Of a stretch of DNA of 64,000 bases, positions 1-10,822 are shown piece by piece. This stretch comes from Symbiodinium natans. Its lineage: Eukaryota; Sar; Dinophyceae; Suessiales; Symbiodiniaceae. The notes beneath the pieces were generated by a model. The model was given only the letters and a program-made list of their open reading frames with translations. It did no database searches and was not told where the DNA came from. The DNA is taken from positions 62,001-126,000 of the forward strand of contig CAJNDS010000426.1 of assembly GCA_905221605.1 (NCBI GenBank). Direction: 5' to 3'. A program made the translations under genes and the position numbers. Position 1 is the first letter of the stretch. The number at the start of each line of letters is the position of its first letter.

Positions 1-747
1 TAAGGACATGACTGTAAAGAAAATGGGTTCACCAGCTGCATCAGTACAGCTAGAGCTCGCAGCTGGTGGCTCTGAGCGGCCCCTGGATGATGGCGAAAAC
101 ATTAGACCCGGCTGGGTCATCCGCGCATGTCAGATGATACTGGTACACATCTCCGTCGCAACTCGCTCATGACTTGAGAAGTTGTCGCCTTTTTTGACAC
201 GAGAAAGCACTCCTCCCGGCGTGCTCCTATTCCCTGAAGCCACAAGGTCACCTCCTGCTGCGATGAGCCCATCGGGGACGTGAGTGTGACCATGGCGGCG
301 ACCGACAATGTTGCTGGGTGTACAGACGCCTCGGGCTCCTGCCAGTTGTGACCTGGCAAGTACTGTAGCTGCTTGTAGCGGTTGTCGGCAGCAGCGTTGC
401 AGAGGAGTGTCATGTGATGTTACGTGTGCCATCATCGGACTCTGTCCGGGAAGCTTGTGCAACAGCGTCCCGTGGTGTCTACAGGATGGTGCCTCTAGGA
501 GAATGCCGTATTCATTTGCAACACGCATCGTTTGGCGAGATGAGGCAGTTGCCGTTGAAGGCAGGCTGAGCACATCGGCACGTGCAACATGATAGTTGGT
601 GCACCAGCCAGAAACTTGTGATGCAAGGTGACTTCGGACGCTCGAGGGAAAAAAGACCGCCACCCAGACTTTGTAACTGTTGTGTGACACGTGAAGAGCT
701 TTCAAAAGATTCATGTGTCCTGCGTGTCCTGCGAGGTTTGCTACAGG
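1..747. other. No supported gene
   Basis: Open frames exist on both strands here, including a long one on the minus strand, but none shows a recognisable domain. The minus-strand frame runs across the apparent start of the gene at 748. A pyrimidine- and G-mixed stretch ending in CTACAG lies just before 748 and looks like a splice acceptor. I see nothing else to annotate. Confidence 0.4.
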
Positions 748-1145
748 ATGAAGCCTCGCTTCTTTGTCTATGCTACTGATCCTGAGGAGCAGGAGGAAGA
801 GGCTCGAAGGAATGTGTTCCAGCAACGGAAGCTGGTCTCGGAAGATGTGCCACGGAAGGAAGATCCCGATGCGTGTGAAGACTCAGGGTGGCTGACTGCG
901 ACTTCCTTGTTCTTTCCTGCCAGTTCTGCTAGCATGAACGTCGCCAGGCCCTTGTGGGATGCCAGCTGCCTCTGGCTAGCTGCAAGTGAAGGCAAGCAGC
1001 TACTCGTAGCAACAGAAAGGAAACATCGTCTTCCGTGCTGTTCTGAAACCTGTTGGTGAACCCAAGGGCAGATTCCAGAAGATGCCATTGCAGTTCATGG
1101 CAGCCAAGTCCTTGACTGCAACACAGCGTGTGCACGATGGCTCTT
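748..1145 (+). CDS. 5' exons of an unrecognised protein
   Basis: ATG at 748 follows directly on a TTTGCTACAG acceptor, which fits a trans-spliced first exon. The first exon encodes a charged segment beginning MKPRFFVYATDPEEQEEEAR and stays open to about 886. A second open segment at about 1022-1145 encodes GNIVFRAVLKPVGEPKGRF and ends in VHDGS; it is preceded by an AG acceptor. The two have no similarity I recognise, and the donor between them could not be fixed because the phases do not close neatly with a canonical donor. This may be the start of a gene running further right, possibly even into the armadillo gene, but nothing between 1150 and 4400 proves that. Confidence 0.4.
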
Positions 1146-1149
1146 GATG

Positions 1150-4100
1150 CGAAACCTGCAGCCCAGGTGCCACTTGCGTCTGGCCCAGTGCTGCAGCCAG
1201 ACTTCGAGCACGCCTCCGCGTGAGACCGAGCTTGCCGCTGTTTGCCTTGCTTTGGCAAAGCATTGCAGGTGCCTTGTGTTTGGGATCTGAGGCGCCGATC
1301 AGATCGTCGGGTTTGAGCTCGGCCCAACGGGTGGCCCGCTCGGCAGACATTTTCTGTCGGTCACTTTTCAGGGGCTGCCTTCCGAACATGATTGCAAAGG
1401 GGCCTGGGATGGGGTGAGGACGTGAGGCTCTGTGCGATGGGCTGTCATCGAACAGGATGTGGAATTTGAGCAGACAAATCACCTTGATGGAGGCTGTTTG
1501 TTGCTGCGTGGCTCTTCGTCTGTCATGCTGGTTGTAATCGGAGCTTAAGGACTAGGATGCAGAATCCAAGCTTCTATGGGGCTTCTGTGTCTCCATTTCC
1601 CGGCATCAAACTCTCTGCATCGTCTTTCAGTCGGCTCTTGGCCCCCCCCGGCTCGCATGAGATCTGGCTGCATGTTCAAGAACGATGACAGTTGAGCTTG
1701 TCATGAACCAGGGCCAGGGTGTTGAGAAATGTTGCGAAGGTGTTCGGGCTGTGCTGTTGTCGCGTCAGAGTACTTTGCTTGTCGCGTTGTAATGACAACA
1801 GTGCGACTTGGTCAGATAGTCGGGTGGCAAAAAAAGCGGCGCTCGGCCAGAGGCATGGATTTGCTGCTGTGCAGACACCAAGGCTCAGCAAGCAAAGCCG
1901 GTTCGCAGGAATCTCAGGTGGCCTATCTGGAACTGCTGATGCCAGCTGGTGTTGATCCTGTAGGGATGCAGCTTGAGCTTGTCTGCAGCTGTTCTGGCTC
2001 TTTGCATGGAATTGACCAATGTAGAGAAGATTTTATCGCAATTTTGAGCTCCTCGTCTTTTCAGCAGCACCTGGTCGTGCTCTTTGCGACGTGAGACAAT
2101 GATACTTGCCATTACTTGCCAGCCCAGGAATGGCTAGATTGCTTGATGCAGAAGGCCAAGAAGCAATTGTTGGCAAGAGCCAGGCACGTGAACTCAGTGT
2201 GAACTCGCCGCTGCAAGACCATTGTCCAAGACCTGTCAGGGATATTGGTTGGACGCTGAAGATTTTGTGTCCACTGCCGACCTAGATGCTGAGCACCTCG
2301 GAAAGGCGAGCTCTGGTAGTCACCGTAGTCACCTCACACGGGACCGAGCAATACAGGCACTCTGTGCTTAGCTCTTGCCATCGTCAAACTCTGGCAGGTA
2401 GGATTTCCGAGGGACTGGCCCGGCGTTTATGGCTCCAGCAAGGCGCTGAAGCAATTAGTCGGCAAGAAAGGGAAGTGCGCAGGCAAGAAGGTTCCTTGGC
2501 AGCAGCCCAGATGCCAGCGTCTTTTCGATTCAGAACACTCACAACACGCCAAGAAACTGGAAGATGTAGGTTGGAGTGGTTCCAGGCCCGCTGCCCAGAG
2601 CACGCCACATCGGCAAAGGTTTTTATGAAGCAAGCCTTCCCTTCATGTGCACTGGTGCTGTCGTGGAGCGATGGTGCAGTTGCCAGTTGCGTAGCGCGGG
2701 TTCAAAGAAAAGAGCCTTCCCTGCCCCTCGAGCCATCAAGGCCCTGATGCATCGCAGTTGTCGATGGTCAAGGCGGAAGATGCGGAAGTCACTAGTTGCC
2801 AAGCGTTGCCAAGTACGTCGGCGAAAGTTCGGCGACGACTTTGCCTGACAGGGTCTGAAGTTTTATCCGCTTCAAAGCTTCTCGAATGCAGAACGTGCTG
2901 CTAAGGCAGGTCATGCATGTGGATCCTCGTTAAGTTCTGTAAAGTGTGTGAAGTGTGCTTGCTGCAGCTCGCTGGCATGGACGTTGTGCGCGGCTGGGCA
3001 GTGCGGAATTCTGAGAATCAGCACCTTTCCGCTTTCGTTTGTTTCTTTCACCGTTTATGGTTGCGCAAAGGTACGAGCACATGGACAAAGGGGTTAGCGA
3101 GGCGTTTGTAGCGGAGCGATATTGGTGGAATTCTCTGCCTGCCGCTGCCTCAGCCCTGCCTCAATTCATGCGCTGGTGGCTGGAACTACCGGCTGAACTC
3201 CAAAAACCTAGGATGGCACCTGGATAGACTTCACTCCGAGGCATCAAGCTGCAAGCTGCAAGAAAGCTGTCTCAATGAAAAAAGCGTGAAACTTGTCTTC
3301 TATGGCCTGTGTTGTCAGGCCTGACATGTTCCCGGAGATGTTGCTCGCTGAAGCAGTCGATGGTGCTCCCAAGGCCTTTCCGAACCGGTCATTTGGGGGC
3401 ACAGGTGTGAAAAAGCACTTGCGATCGAGTGCAGGCCATGGACGTTTTGAGCAGCCGGCAGAACTCGATCCTGCTCGCTCTGCTCGTGCAGCGATTTCCA
3501 GGCAACGCGGGGACGATTCTTCTGCAAATCAATGTCTTTGGCTTGGAGATGATTCGAAGGTCATGTGGGATCGTCCGTGAAAGCAGAGCCAAAGGCCACA
3601 CCCACTCTGAAATTTTCCGAAAGAAAAGGGTTCCCTGTTCTTTGGTTGGAGGAGACCAAGGCCAGCGCTTCAGCCACGTCCTCGACGAAGGTCTGGAATA
3701 TTTTTTGTTCTTGGGTTGAAGCTGTTCATTGATCGAAACAGGTAACGACCAAGATTCAGCAGTCTGCCAAGGCAGTTCTCACGTCTTTCGAAGTGGGCAC
3801 ATCATGCCAGATGTTTTGGCACTGCGTGATGGCTTCTCTCCTGTCCACGAAGAGGTTTCGCCAAAGTCGACAGGGCCAGCACCCGCATCTCTGAGGGAAC
3901 TTGCGAGGCAGGTTGGCAGACTGCACTCTGGCAGTATGGAGCACTACACGCCTTGAAGCGTATCAATAAGGACAGGATGCAAGCAGAGGATGTAAGCACA
4001 TGTTGCTGCAAGTCTGCAGTCCGATCGGCAGGCGTATCCAGTCCGGCGATGTGGAGGCTCGGCATTCTGCAGTTGTGTGAACCGACGCCATCATACGAAG

Positions 4101-4400
4101 CTTCAGGCCGTGAGTCAAATGGAGGAGAAGCTGCGCGGTGAAGATGAGCAGCTTCCTCGTTCTCTTCATGTTGCTTTGTGAAGTCGTGTGAGCTGTAAGT
4201 CGGAGTGCCGGCCAAAGCATCCTTCCGATTGTATCGTCTCATGTTCATTGCCGCTGGCAGCACCAAACGCGACGTGCTGTGCTCAAATTGTGCAACTTCT
4301 GGATCATTTGCCTCACAAGGCTGTGTGTACAGATTGCAAGCGAAGGACTGGTGGAAGTCTTAAGTCGCTCCTGCTGCTGCTGCCCATGCCCATCATGACA
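1150..4400. other. Unresolved region, possible exons
   Basis: Several short segments look coding without forming a gene I can assemble. Examples are a frame around 1290-1420 (containing QIVGFELGPTGGPLGRHF) and one around 1900-2000 (containing SQVAYLELLMPAGVDPVG). They are all on the + strand. No domain was recognised and no stop-to-stop continuity links them. Introns of the gene at 748 or a separate gene are both possible. Confidence 0.3.
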
Positions 4401-4405
4401 GCCTC

Positions 4406-7400
4406 ATGAGTCGCCAGACTGAGGCCACACCCTTGTCAAAGATGTTGGGGGACAGCAAAACCCAGGCTGCGGAGAGATCTTTGCAAAAGGCTTGCAAAGG
4501 ACGCTTTGCCTTCCGTCAGGAGGCTGCCCTGAAGCTGATGCTCATGTTGACAGATGCCGGTGTCTCCCAGCCCGGCTCAGACATTGGCACCGAGGCGCAT
4601 TTGAGCCATCACGAAGACTCACAGACTCATAGACCCAGAGCAGCGAGGGACTGCATGAGTGTCTGTAGTGTACTGTGGCGACTGCCAAGTTGCAGCGCTC
4701 ACATCGGCATGCCCTGAGATGATAGCTGGCGGCGCTGTGCCAAGCCTTCGCCAGCTCCTGTCGAGTTCGGACTCCGCGCTTCAGGCAGTTCTTGGTGCTT
4801 CTCAGGCAGCTCTCATGGCTTTGTTGCGTGTTGTTATTCGGCAGGAGATGTCTGCAGCTGTGCTTGGCAATCTATGTCCACAGCTCTGCGACTCTTTCGT
4901 GCCCAAACATCCAAGCCAAACCGTTGCTCGTCAGCACCTTGCGTTTTTTTTGTGTGATGCCACGAGGTCATGAAAGTCCTGAGAATCAAGACAAGCTCGC
5001 GGAGGCACATGATACAGGGCATGGTTGTCGCTGAATGTTCAGCAACTTGTGACACTTGCAAACTCCCTGTTTCTCCGCTTCATCGCGCTTGTAGTCCCAA
5101 CTTGGACATCGTGGCAGTAATGGTAGCAAGAGTAGCATCCTGGCTAACTTTTGTGGCTCACCTCTGTGACACAAAACGGGTGGTGCACCAAGTACACACT
5201 GCCATCTCACTGCCTAACCCTTGCCGCTGTGACGCTGTGGAAAACCAAACCGACTTTCCTGCTGTAGTGGACTGCTCCCAGCTGCAGAATGTTCTCCTGG
5301 TAGCACAAGGCTCTCCCGAATTAGACCATAGATGTCCCTCCGTCGCGCTTGCTTCTCCCGACGATGCTGGCGATAAGCAGACGATGAAGACGGGTAGTCA
5401 ACGCTAGAGTTCTGAAAGAATGTCGACTTCAGTCGACCCTCAATCTGAAAGATGTGGCCAATGACAAGCCCGAAGCCCCCTGAACGGAGTTGAAACCTCA
5501 CATTCCATGCCCAAACCCTGTCGTCAACCTTGTGCGGAGCAGCAAGATCCTGGTGGGAAGCCCTGATACAAGTTGCCTTAAAGTCTTAAGTGATGCGAAG
5601 CAAGTTTTTCTAAGCGATGTGGGTACCAGCATGAAGGCAGAGATCTTCTCGAAGCTCGTGGATCTACTATCCAGTGGCGCAGCCCCCTCAGTGCAAGCTT
5701 TGCAGGTCCTCATCTCTGCTCTGCTGGGAAAGCCGCCTAGGTGACGCCGGCCCAGGAAGCAGCCTACGCAATTTGGAACCTGACAGTTGGCCACGAGAAG
5801 AACAGTGCCGGGTTCTTACAGTCTAGACTCCAACGAATGGCAGGGCATCACGTCTGACGTTTTTTGGTTGCTGAAGCACATGGCCTGCATGCAGCTTCAT
5901 GTGTTGCTCAGGACGCAATCGCACGTTTGGGCGCAGTGCCAAAGCTCGCAGAGCTCTTGAAGAACACGTCCGACATTGCACAGGAAAATGCTGCAGGCAG
6001 ATGGCATTGGATCATGTTCTTGGCCTTGGAGGGGTTTAGCGACCACAGGGTCACGATTGCTGGTGCTATCCGCCCAAAAACCATTGCTAGCAGAGATAGG
6101 GTAGAATGCTGGGTGCAGTTTCGGATGGGGCTTCTCAAGCGGGTTCTATAGAACGCCTGTAGAACACTGAGCCAGGTGAGGTGTCAGTATCCTGCTGTCC
6201 CCACCCCCCCCCCCAGCCAGCTCCCCTCCCCACCCTCTCCTTGCTGTAGCGGGACGCTGTGAAGGCGCTCTGATGCACATCACAATGTCTGCAGAAGCTA
6301 GGTCCGTCTGCGGCTTGGGACCTTGCTTTCTTGCACCTCCAATGCCAATGCCCAATCACGTGATGACCAAGTGATGGTGCAGGCAATCAGCAAGTGCAAT
6401 GCCATCCCAAAGCTCTGTGAGCTCCTGCAACCCAGCTTTGAGCCAGAGGCAGCAGCATGGTCGAAGCTACTTTGGAGGTGAGCAGCTTGTTAGCCTGCAG
6501 GTGAGCACGCAAGCAGCTGGAGCATTGCTGAACCTGGCAAGTGATTGTGCAGAGTATGCGAAGGCCTTGCGCGTCTTTCTTTACAAGTAATTCAGTATCC
6601 TCGCCTGCCTCATCCAGTGATGAGCGTGAAGGAGATCGTGTCGAACGATGCCATCGGTCCACTGATAAACCTTGTGAAGGCAAGCAGACATGTCCTTCTC
6701 CGTGACCGCAATGAGAAACAGCAATGAGAAACAGAATCGCGCTGGGTCAGAGGATGGACCAGACTTGGCTCGAGAGTACGCCGCCGGTGCGCTGATGAAC
6801 CTCATGCGTGGGGACAGATGCTTGCACACAGTGTGGTTCGGTTCCCTTTCCAAGTGCAGGCTTCCATGTGCAGCACACTGTACGCCGGTACGCTTTGGCA
6901 CGTCATGTGCTTTGCAGAATGCGACCTTCTACGACTTTCCTGTGAGAATTTGTGAGAGGAGATGGGGGTGGCCAGTGCTGCTGCGAAGCTCTCTGCCATC
7001 CCTGCGCTTGCCGGCTTGCTGTCCAGATCCTCAGGCCATTCTGAGGCCATGAAATGGCTTGTAACAGAGGAGACTTTGCAGATGACGTTTTGTCATGGTT
7101 TTCTCTCTCTTCCTTTCTCTGATTCGCTCTTCTTTGCCCACGGGCTGTGCTTGGCTGTGCTTTTCCGCAACTTCACAGCTTCTGAGAGGCACTAGGGGCC
7201 CTGGCCAACTTAGCGAGCGGAAGCGCAGATCGCCAAATCCAGATCTACAAGGCCGGTGGCTTCCCTTAAGCGCCCTCTCTCGAAATCTCTTTCTCTTCAT
7301 CATTGTTTGGTCTGCGCTGTCTGCGGCAATCCTCGTCCGCTTCCTGGGCAGGCCCAGGTAACGCGCAAGACCGTGTCGTTGCTGAGTGATCCAGATATCG

Positions 7401-10400
7401 ACGTACGGCGCAGCGCGGGCACCTCAAGCTTTGTTGCGCGCCTTTGCGCATGCCTTTGCCCTTGCCTGGGCTGGGAAGTTGTGAGGCAGCTGCGTTGCTC
7501 ATGAACCTGGCCCCGCATGGCAAGATCAAGGCCACAGTTGTGTCAAATTTCGGGGGCAGCATAAGGGCATGCAAGGACATGGACATTGTGCCTTGCGGAA
7601 AAAGCAAGGAAAGAATTGTGGAAGCCGGCGCGCTGAAGCCTTTAGCGAAGTCATTGAAAGACGAGGACGAAATCTTGAAGGACCTACACAGAAGTTCTCA
7701 TCGCTTGCTGGAGAGAAGCGCAATTTTGCTGGAAAAAAATCTGCTTATGGCTGTCTCAAGGAACGTGCGGCCGGTGCCCTTGCCAATCTGTTCAACGACC
7801 ACAGTGCCAACGTGCATCAAGGTTTCCAGCAGGCACCGGGCATTATCCATATGTTACTACTATATTTGTCCAGGAAACTGCTATACTTCGTGGCATGGAC
7901 CTTTATGCATAATTTGGTTATCCTCTTACAAAAGGTACTCTTAATCGGAATAGTTCCCTCCACAAGTTAAAGCGGAACACTTGGACGTCAGTCATATAAA
8001 AGTGATTTTCAATCCCAGAGACTTTTGGCCAATCCCAGTGGGTGTTTCTCAAGACCCAAGTGGCTATACGACGACACGGCATGTGTTTATAAACGCAACA
8101 GTGTTTATGAACATGGGCTCCTGGGACAGGAACATGTTACAAATCACTAAACCAAAATCCCAAACAACCCTACCCCTGAAAACGTCACGCATCTGGTAGA
8201 CGAGGCACCTTGCGGGCGAGACGTCCGTTAACCCATTAACCCATGAACCCAATCATTTGTGCCCTACGAATGGGTCAACCCATTCCGCCATCAACCCTAT
8301 CCTTTGGCCCCGTGACTGGGTCAACCCCCACATATTTACCCATTGACCCATTGACCCCATTGACCTATGAACCCAATCCTTTTGGCCCTGTGAATGGGTT
8401 CGTGGGTTGACCCCATTCAAGGGCCCAAATATATGGGCTAATGGGTGAACGGAAACTGCATGTGTTTCTAAACACAGGACGCTTCAAAAACATTGGCGCC
8501 CGATACAAGACACCAATTCCATAAAAATCACCAAACGAGGCAGGTTACAAGAATGTGGGGCATACTCGGTTACCCAACCCAAAACCCTCACGCAAACCCT
8601 ACAGCCTATCCCCTAAACCCTAAAACCCTAAGCCCAAAAGTCTAAAACCCCACCCAGCTAGGTGGGCAGTGAAAAGGAACCTTCAACCCAAAACAAACCC
8701 TTAAAAGCCTTGACCCTAGGCAAAGCCCACAAAACCTTGAAAACCCTCAGCCCTAGCTGGCAAGATGCTCCTGTCTTGAGGGTCAGCACAGTGGCTGATG
8801 GGTTGAGTGGCGCGGAGACAAGCAAGCTGATCTGGAACCGGCAAAGTTAAGAGTCTCTGGAAGCAGGCACTGTGCAACATGTGAATATGAAGCTGTGGTG
8901 AGGTGGAGGGGGGCAAAGAGGAAGTGTCCCGTGGGAGGAGAGATGGGTCAATTCGCTATATGCCTCAGGTTGCTGGATTGTGTGGGCATACTCGTGATGT
9001 CAATGGGGTCGGTTGACGAATCACTGAAGTACATCCCCTGCCTCTCGCGTGCAAAATCGTTTCAGATTCCCAGATTTGCTCGCTTTGGGAATCTGGGAGC
9101 TTGGTGCAAATCTGGAATCTGGGAAGCTAAGGTGAGCAAATCTTGGAACCAGTCAATATTGTGACTAACATAGAACAGGCTCCGTAGTTTTAAGTCTTGG
9201 AGTTAGGATTAAATTAAGAAGATAAAGCTGCCCTGCATTTTGTCGAATATTGCCGACCTTTCAACCAGCAGAATTTATTTAAGAAGTAAATTTGACCTGC
9301 AAGTATATCCACCAACCAGTTCAGTCGTTGACACTTCACACAGAATAAGGATGCACGTGCACAAATGTGCGTGTGTGCGCACAACTGTAGTCTGTTTCTT
9401 TCGACACATACGACATCGACAAAACATGAGCAATTTGTAAATCATTAAGGTGAAGCTGTCAAAAACCGTTCAAAACTGGTGTCTTTACACATGTAAGAGC
9501 CGAAAGTGCTGTATATTTCGTGTTAGTCGAAATCTCGTCCTGGCCAAGTAAGGCCTTTCGGTAAACAAGTTTTGTGTGGTCAAAAGCACGTCTAGGTGTT
9601 AGGGCCTGGGGTATAGCATCGTTCTGAATGGTCCACATGGTGGGCTGTGCACAACAAAGAACCCTCTGCTGCAGGCGAGTGAGATGATCCCATCTTTGGT
9701 TGCGCTAATCCAAGAAGCCGGTCTCTCTGAAGACGCCAAGCGTCAAGCCGCTCATGCGCTTGCGATGTTGGCTGCTGAGGACGGAGTATTCTTTTTGTTT
9801 CAAACGTTATGCAAAAGGCTTTTACATCTGCATGTTTGCCACAGGATGGGCCGTGCGATGCTGTGTGGCAAGCGAAAGCTGGTCCTCCACTGATAGCTCT
9901 GCTTAAGGCAAGGCGTTCCGAGAAACGGCCTAGTACCGGTGCCATGTCGTAATGCGGCCATATTCTTTGTATGTTAGTTTGGAGAGTATTCAACTACTGT
10001 GGAAGACCAGACTAGCAGCAGAGCAAGTGAACAATCGGGTATGGTTGGCCAAGCATCATTGGATTGCATGTGCTGTCAGGAGATGATCGGCGAGGCTGCA
10101 TTGGGCATCATGCGCCTGGTCTGTAAAATGTGCGTGTTGCCTATCAGTAGGCGGGTTGTTGACAACCGCTTCCCAGGAACTTGTCCTGGAGATGGCCGGA
10201 AGTGAAGGCCGAACTGGCAAAGGCTGGAACCTTGGAGTACCTCATGGACATGCTGAGGCAAGGCATGCCGGCATCCCTGTTTCGGCACAAGCGCTTGACT
10301 CTGTACATGTTCTTGAACATACAAAAAGCTACCAGAACAGGCTTGGAGATGCAATGGCCAAGGAGTGCCCACGTGTTCTGTGTGTGACCCGAGCACTTCA

Positions 10401-10822
10401 TGTTGGACTTCGCATATGTTGCTCCTGTTCTCCCAAAAACAACATTCCTGTTTGTGGAGCACATGGCATCGTTGTGTCCCCCAGGTACGCAGCAGGTGCC
10501 TTGATGAACATGACAGCAGGTTCGCCTGACAGCGCTGAGAAGGTTACTCCTGCAGCGTGTGCCTCATATCAGCTTGCACTGTTTTTTTATGTCCTGATCT
10601 TTGCACCCCATTATTGTGACATTTTCCACAAGGTCAAGGACTTAGCAGAACTTTTGAAAGCTGAAGCCATCCAAGCCTGGATCTCAATTGAACCTGCAGT
10701 GTGGCCGGTTTGCATGGTGGGAGCACATGCTTGCATGTCGCTTGCATCCAGAGTTTGCTGTCTCACTACGTCATACTTTAGGCGGCAGAGTGGGCTGCGG
10801 GTGCTTTGGCGAACATCGTCAG
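4406..10822 (+). CDS. Armadillo (ARM) repeat protein, many exons
   Basis: ATG 4406 lies just after a CATGACAG acceptor. About 15-20 short exons each carry half or one ARM helix set: SAAVLGNLC (4848), ESPENQDKLAEA (4971), QEAAYAIWNLTVGHEKNS (5755), AVPKLAELLKNTSDIAQENA (5935), AAGALLNLASDC (6520), YAAGALMNLM (6778), GALANLASGSADRQIQIYKA (7200), EAAALLMNLAPHG (7484), ERAAGALANLFNDHSANVHQ (7760), HALAMLAAEDG (9750), YAAGALMNMTAGSPDSAEK (10486), AAEWAAGALANIV (10782). ARM arrays form superhelical protein-binding scaffolds, so a partner-binding role is inferred; the partner is unknown. Introns closed by frame include 4785-4844 (GC-AG) and 4876-4966 (GT-AG). The 3' end is uncertain: a segment at 11057-11200 could be a further exon. 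The repeat class is secure; exact exon limits are not. Confidence 0.8.
8220..8650. repeat. Degenerate telomere-like (CCCTAAA-type) repeats
   Basis: From 8220 to 8450 the sequence repeats variants of AACCCATT/GAACCC every few bases, and around 8600-8650 it reads CCCTAAACCCTAAAACCCTAAG. The plant-type unit CCCTAAA/TTTAGGG is the telomere repeat reported for dinoflagellates. The units are too diverged to be a working telomere; an old interstitial telomeric block or a satellite derived from one is likely. Confidence 0.6.
9063..9125. repeat. Interlocking inverted repeats
   Basis: CAGATTCCCA (9063-9072) pairs with TGGGAATCTG (9086-9095) across a 13-base loop. A following copy of the AATCTGG/GCAAATCT words around 9105-9125 allows competing hairpins. 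This sits inside the long ARM intron and has no known role. Confidence 0.5.

Larger units (their letters stand above)
7835..9665 (+). other. Long intron of the ARM gene
   Basis: Armadillo exons stop at about 7830 and resume at about 9670 in the same style and strand, so this 1.8 kb stretch is best read as one intron. It holds no ARM-like coding segment. It contains the telomere-like tracts described separately and a set of interlocking inverted repeats at 9063-9125. An alternative is that two separate ARM genes abut here. Confidence 0.5.

Noticed and set aside
130-825. 231-codon open frame on the minus strand
   Set aside because: It has no domain or pattern, and it overlaps the better-supported + strand exon starting at 748.
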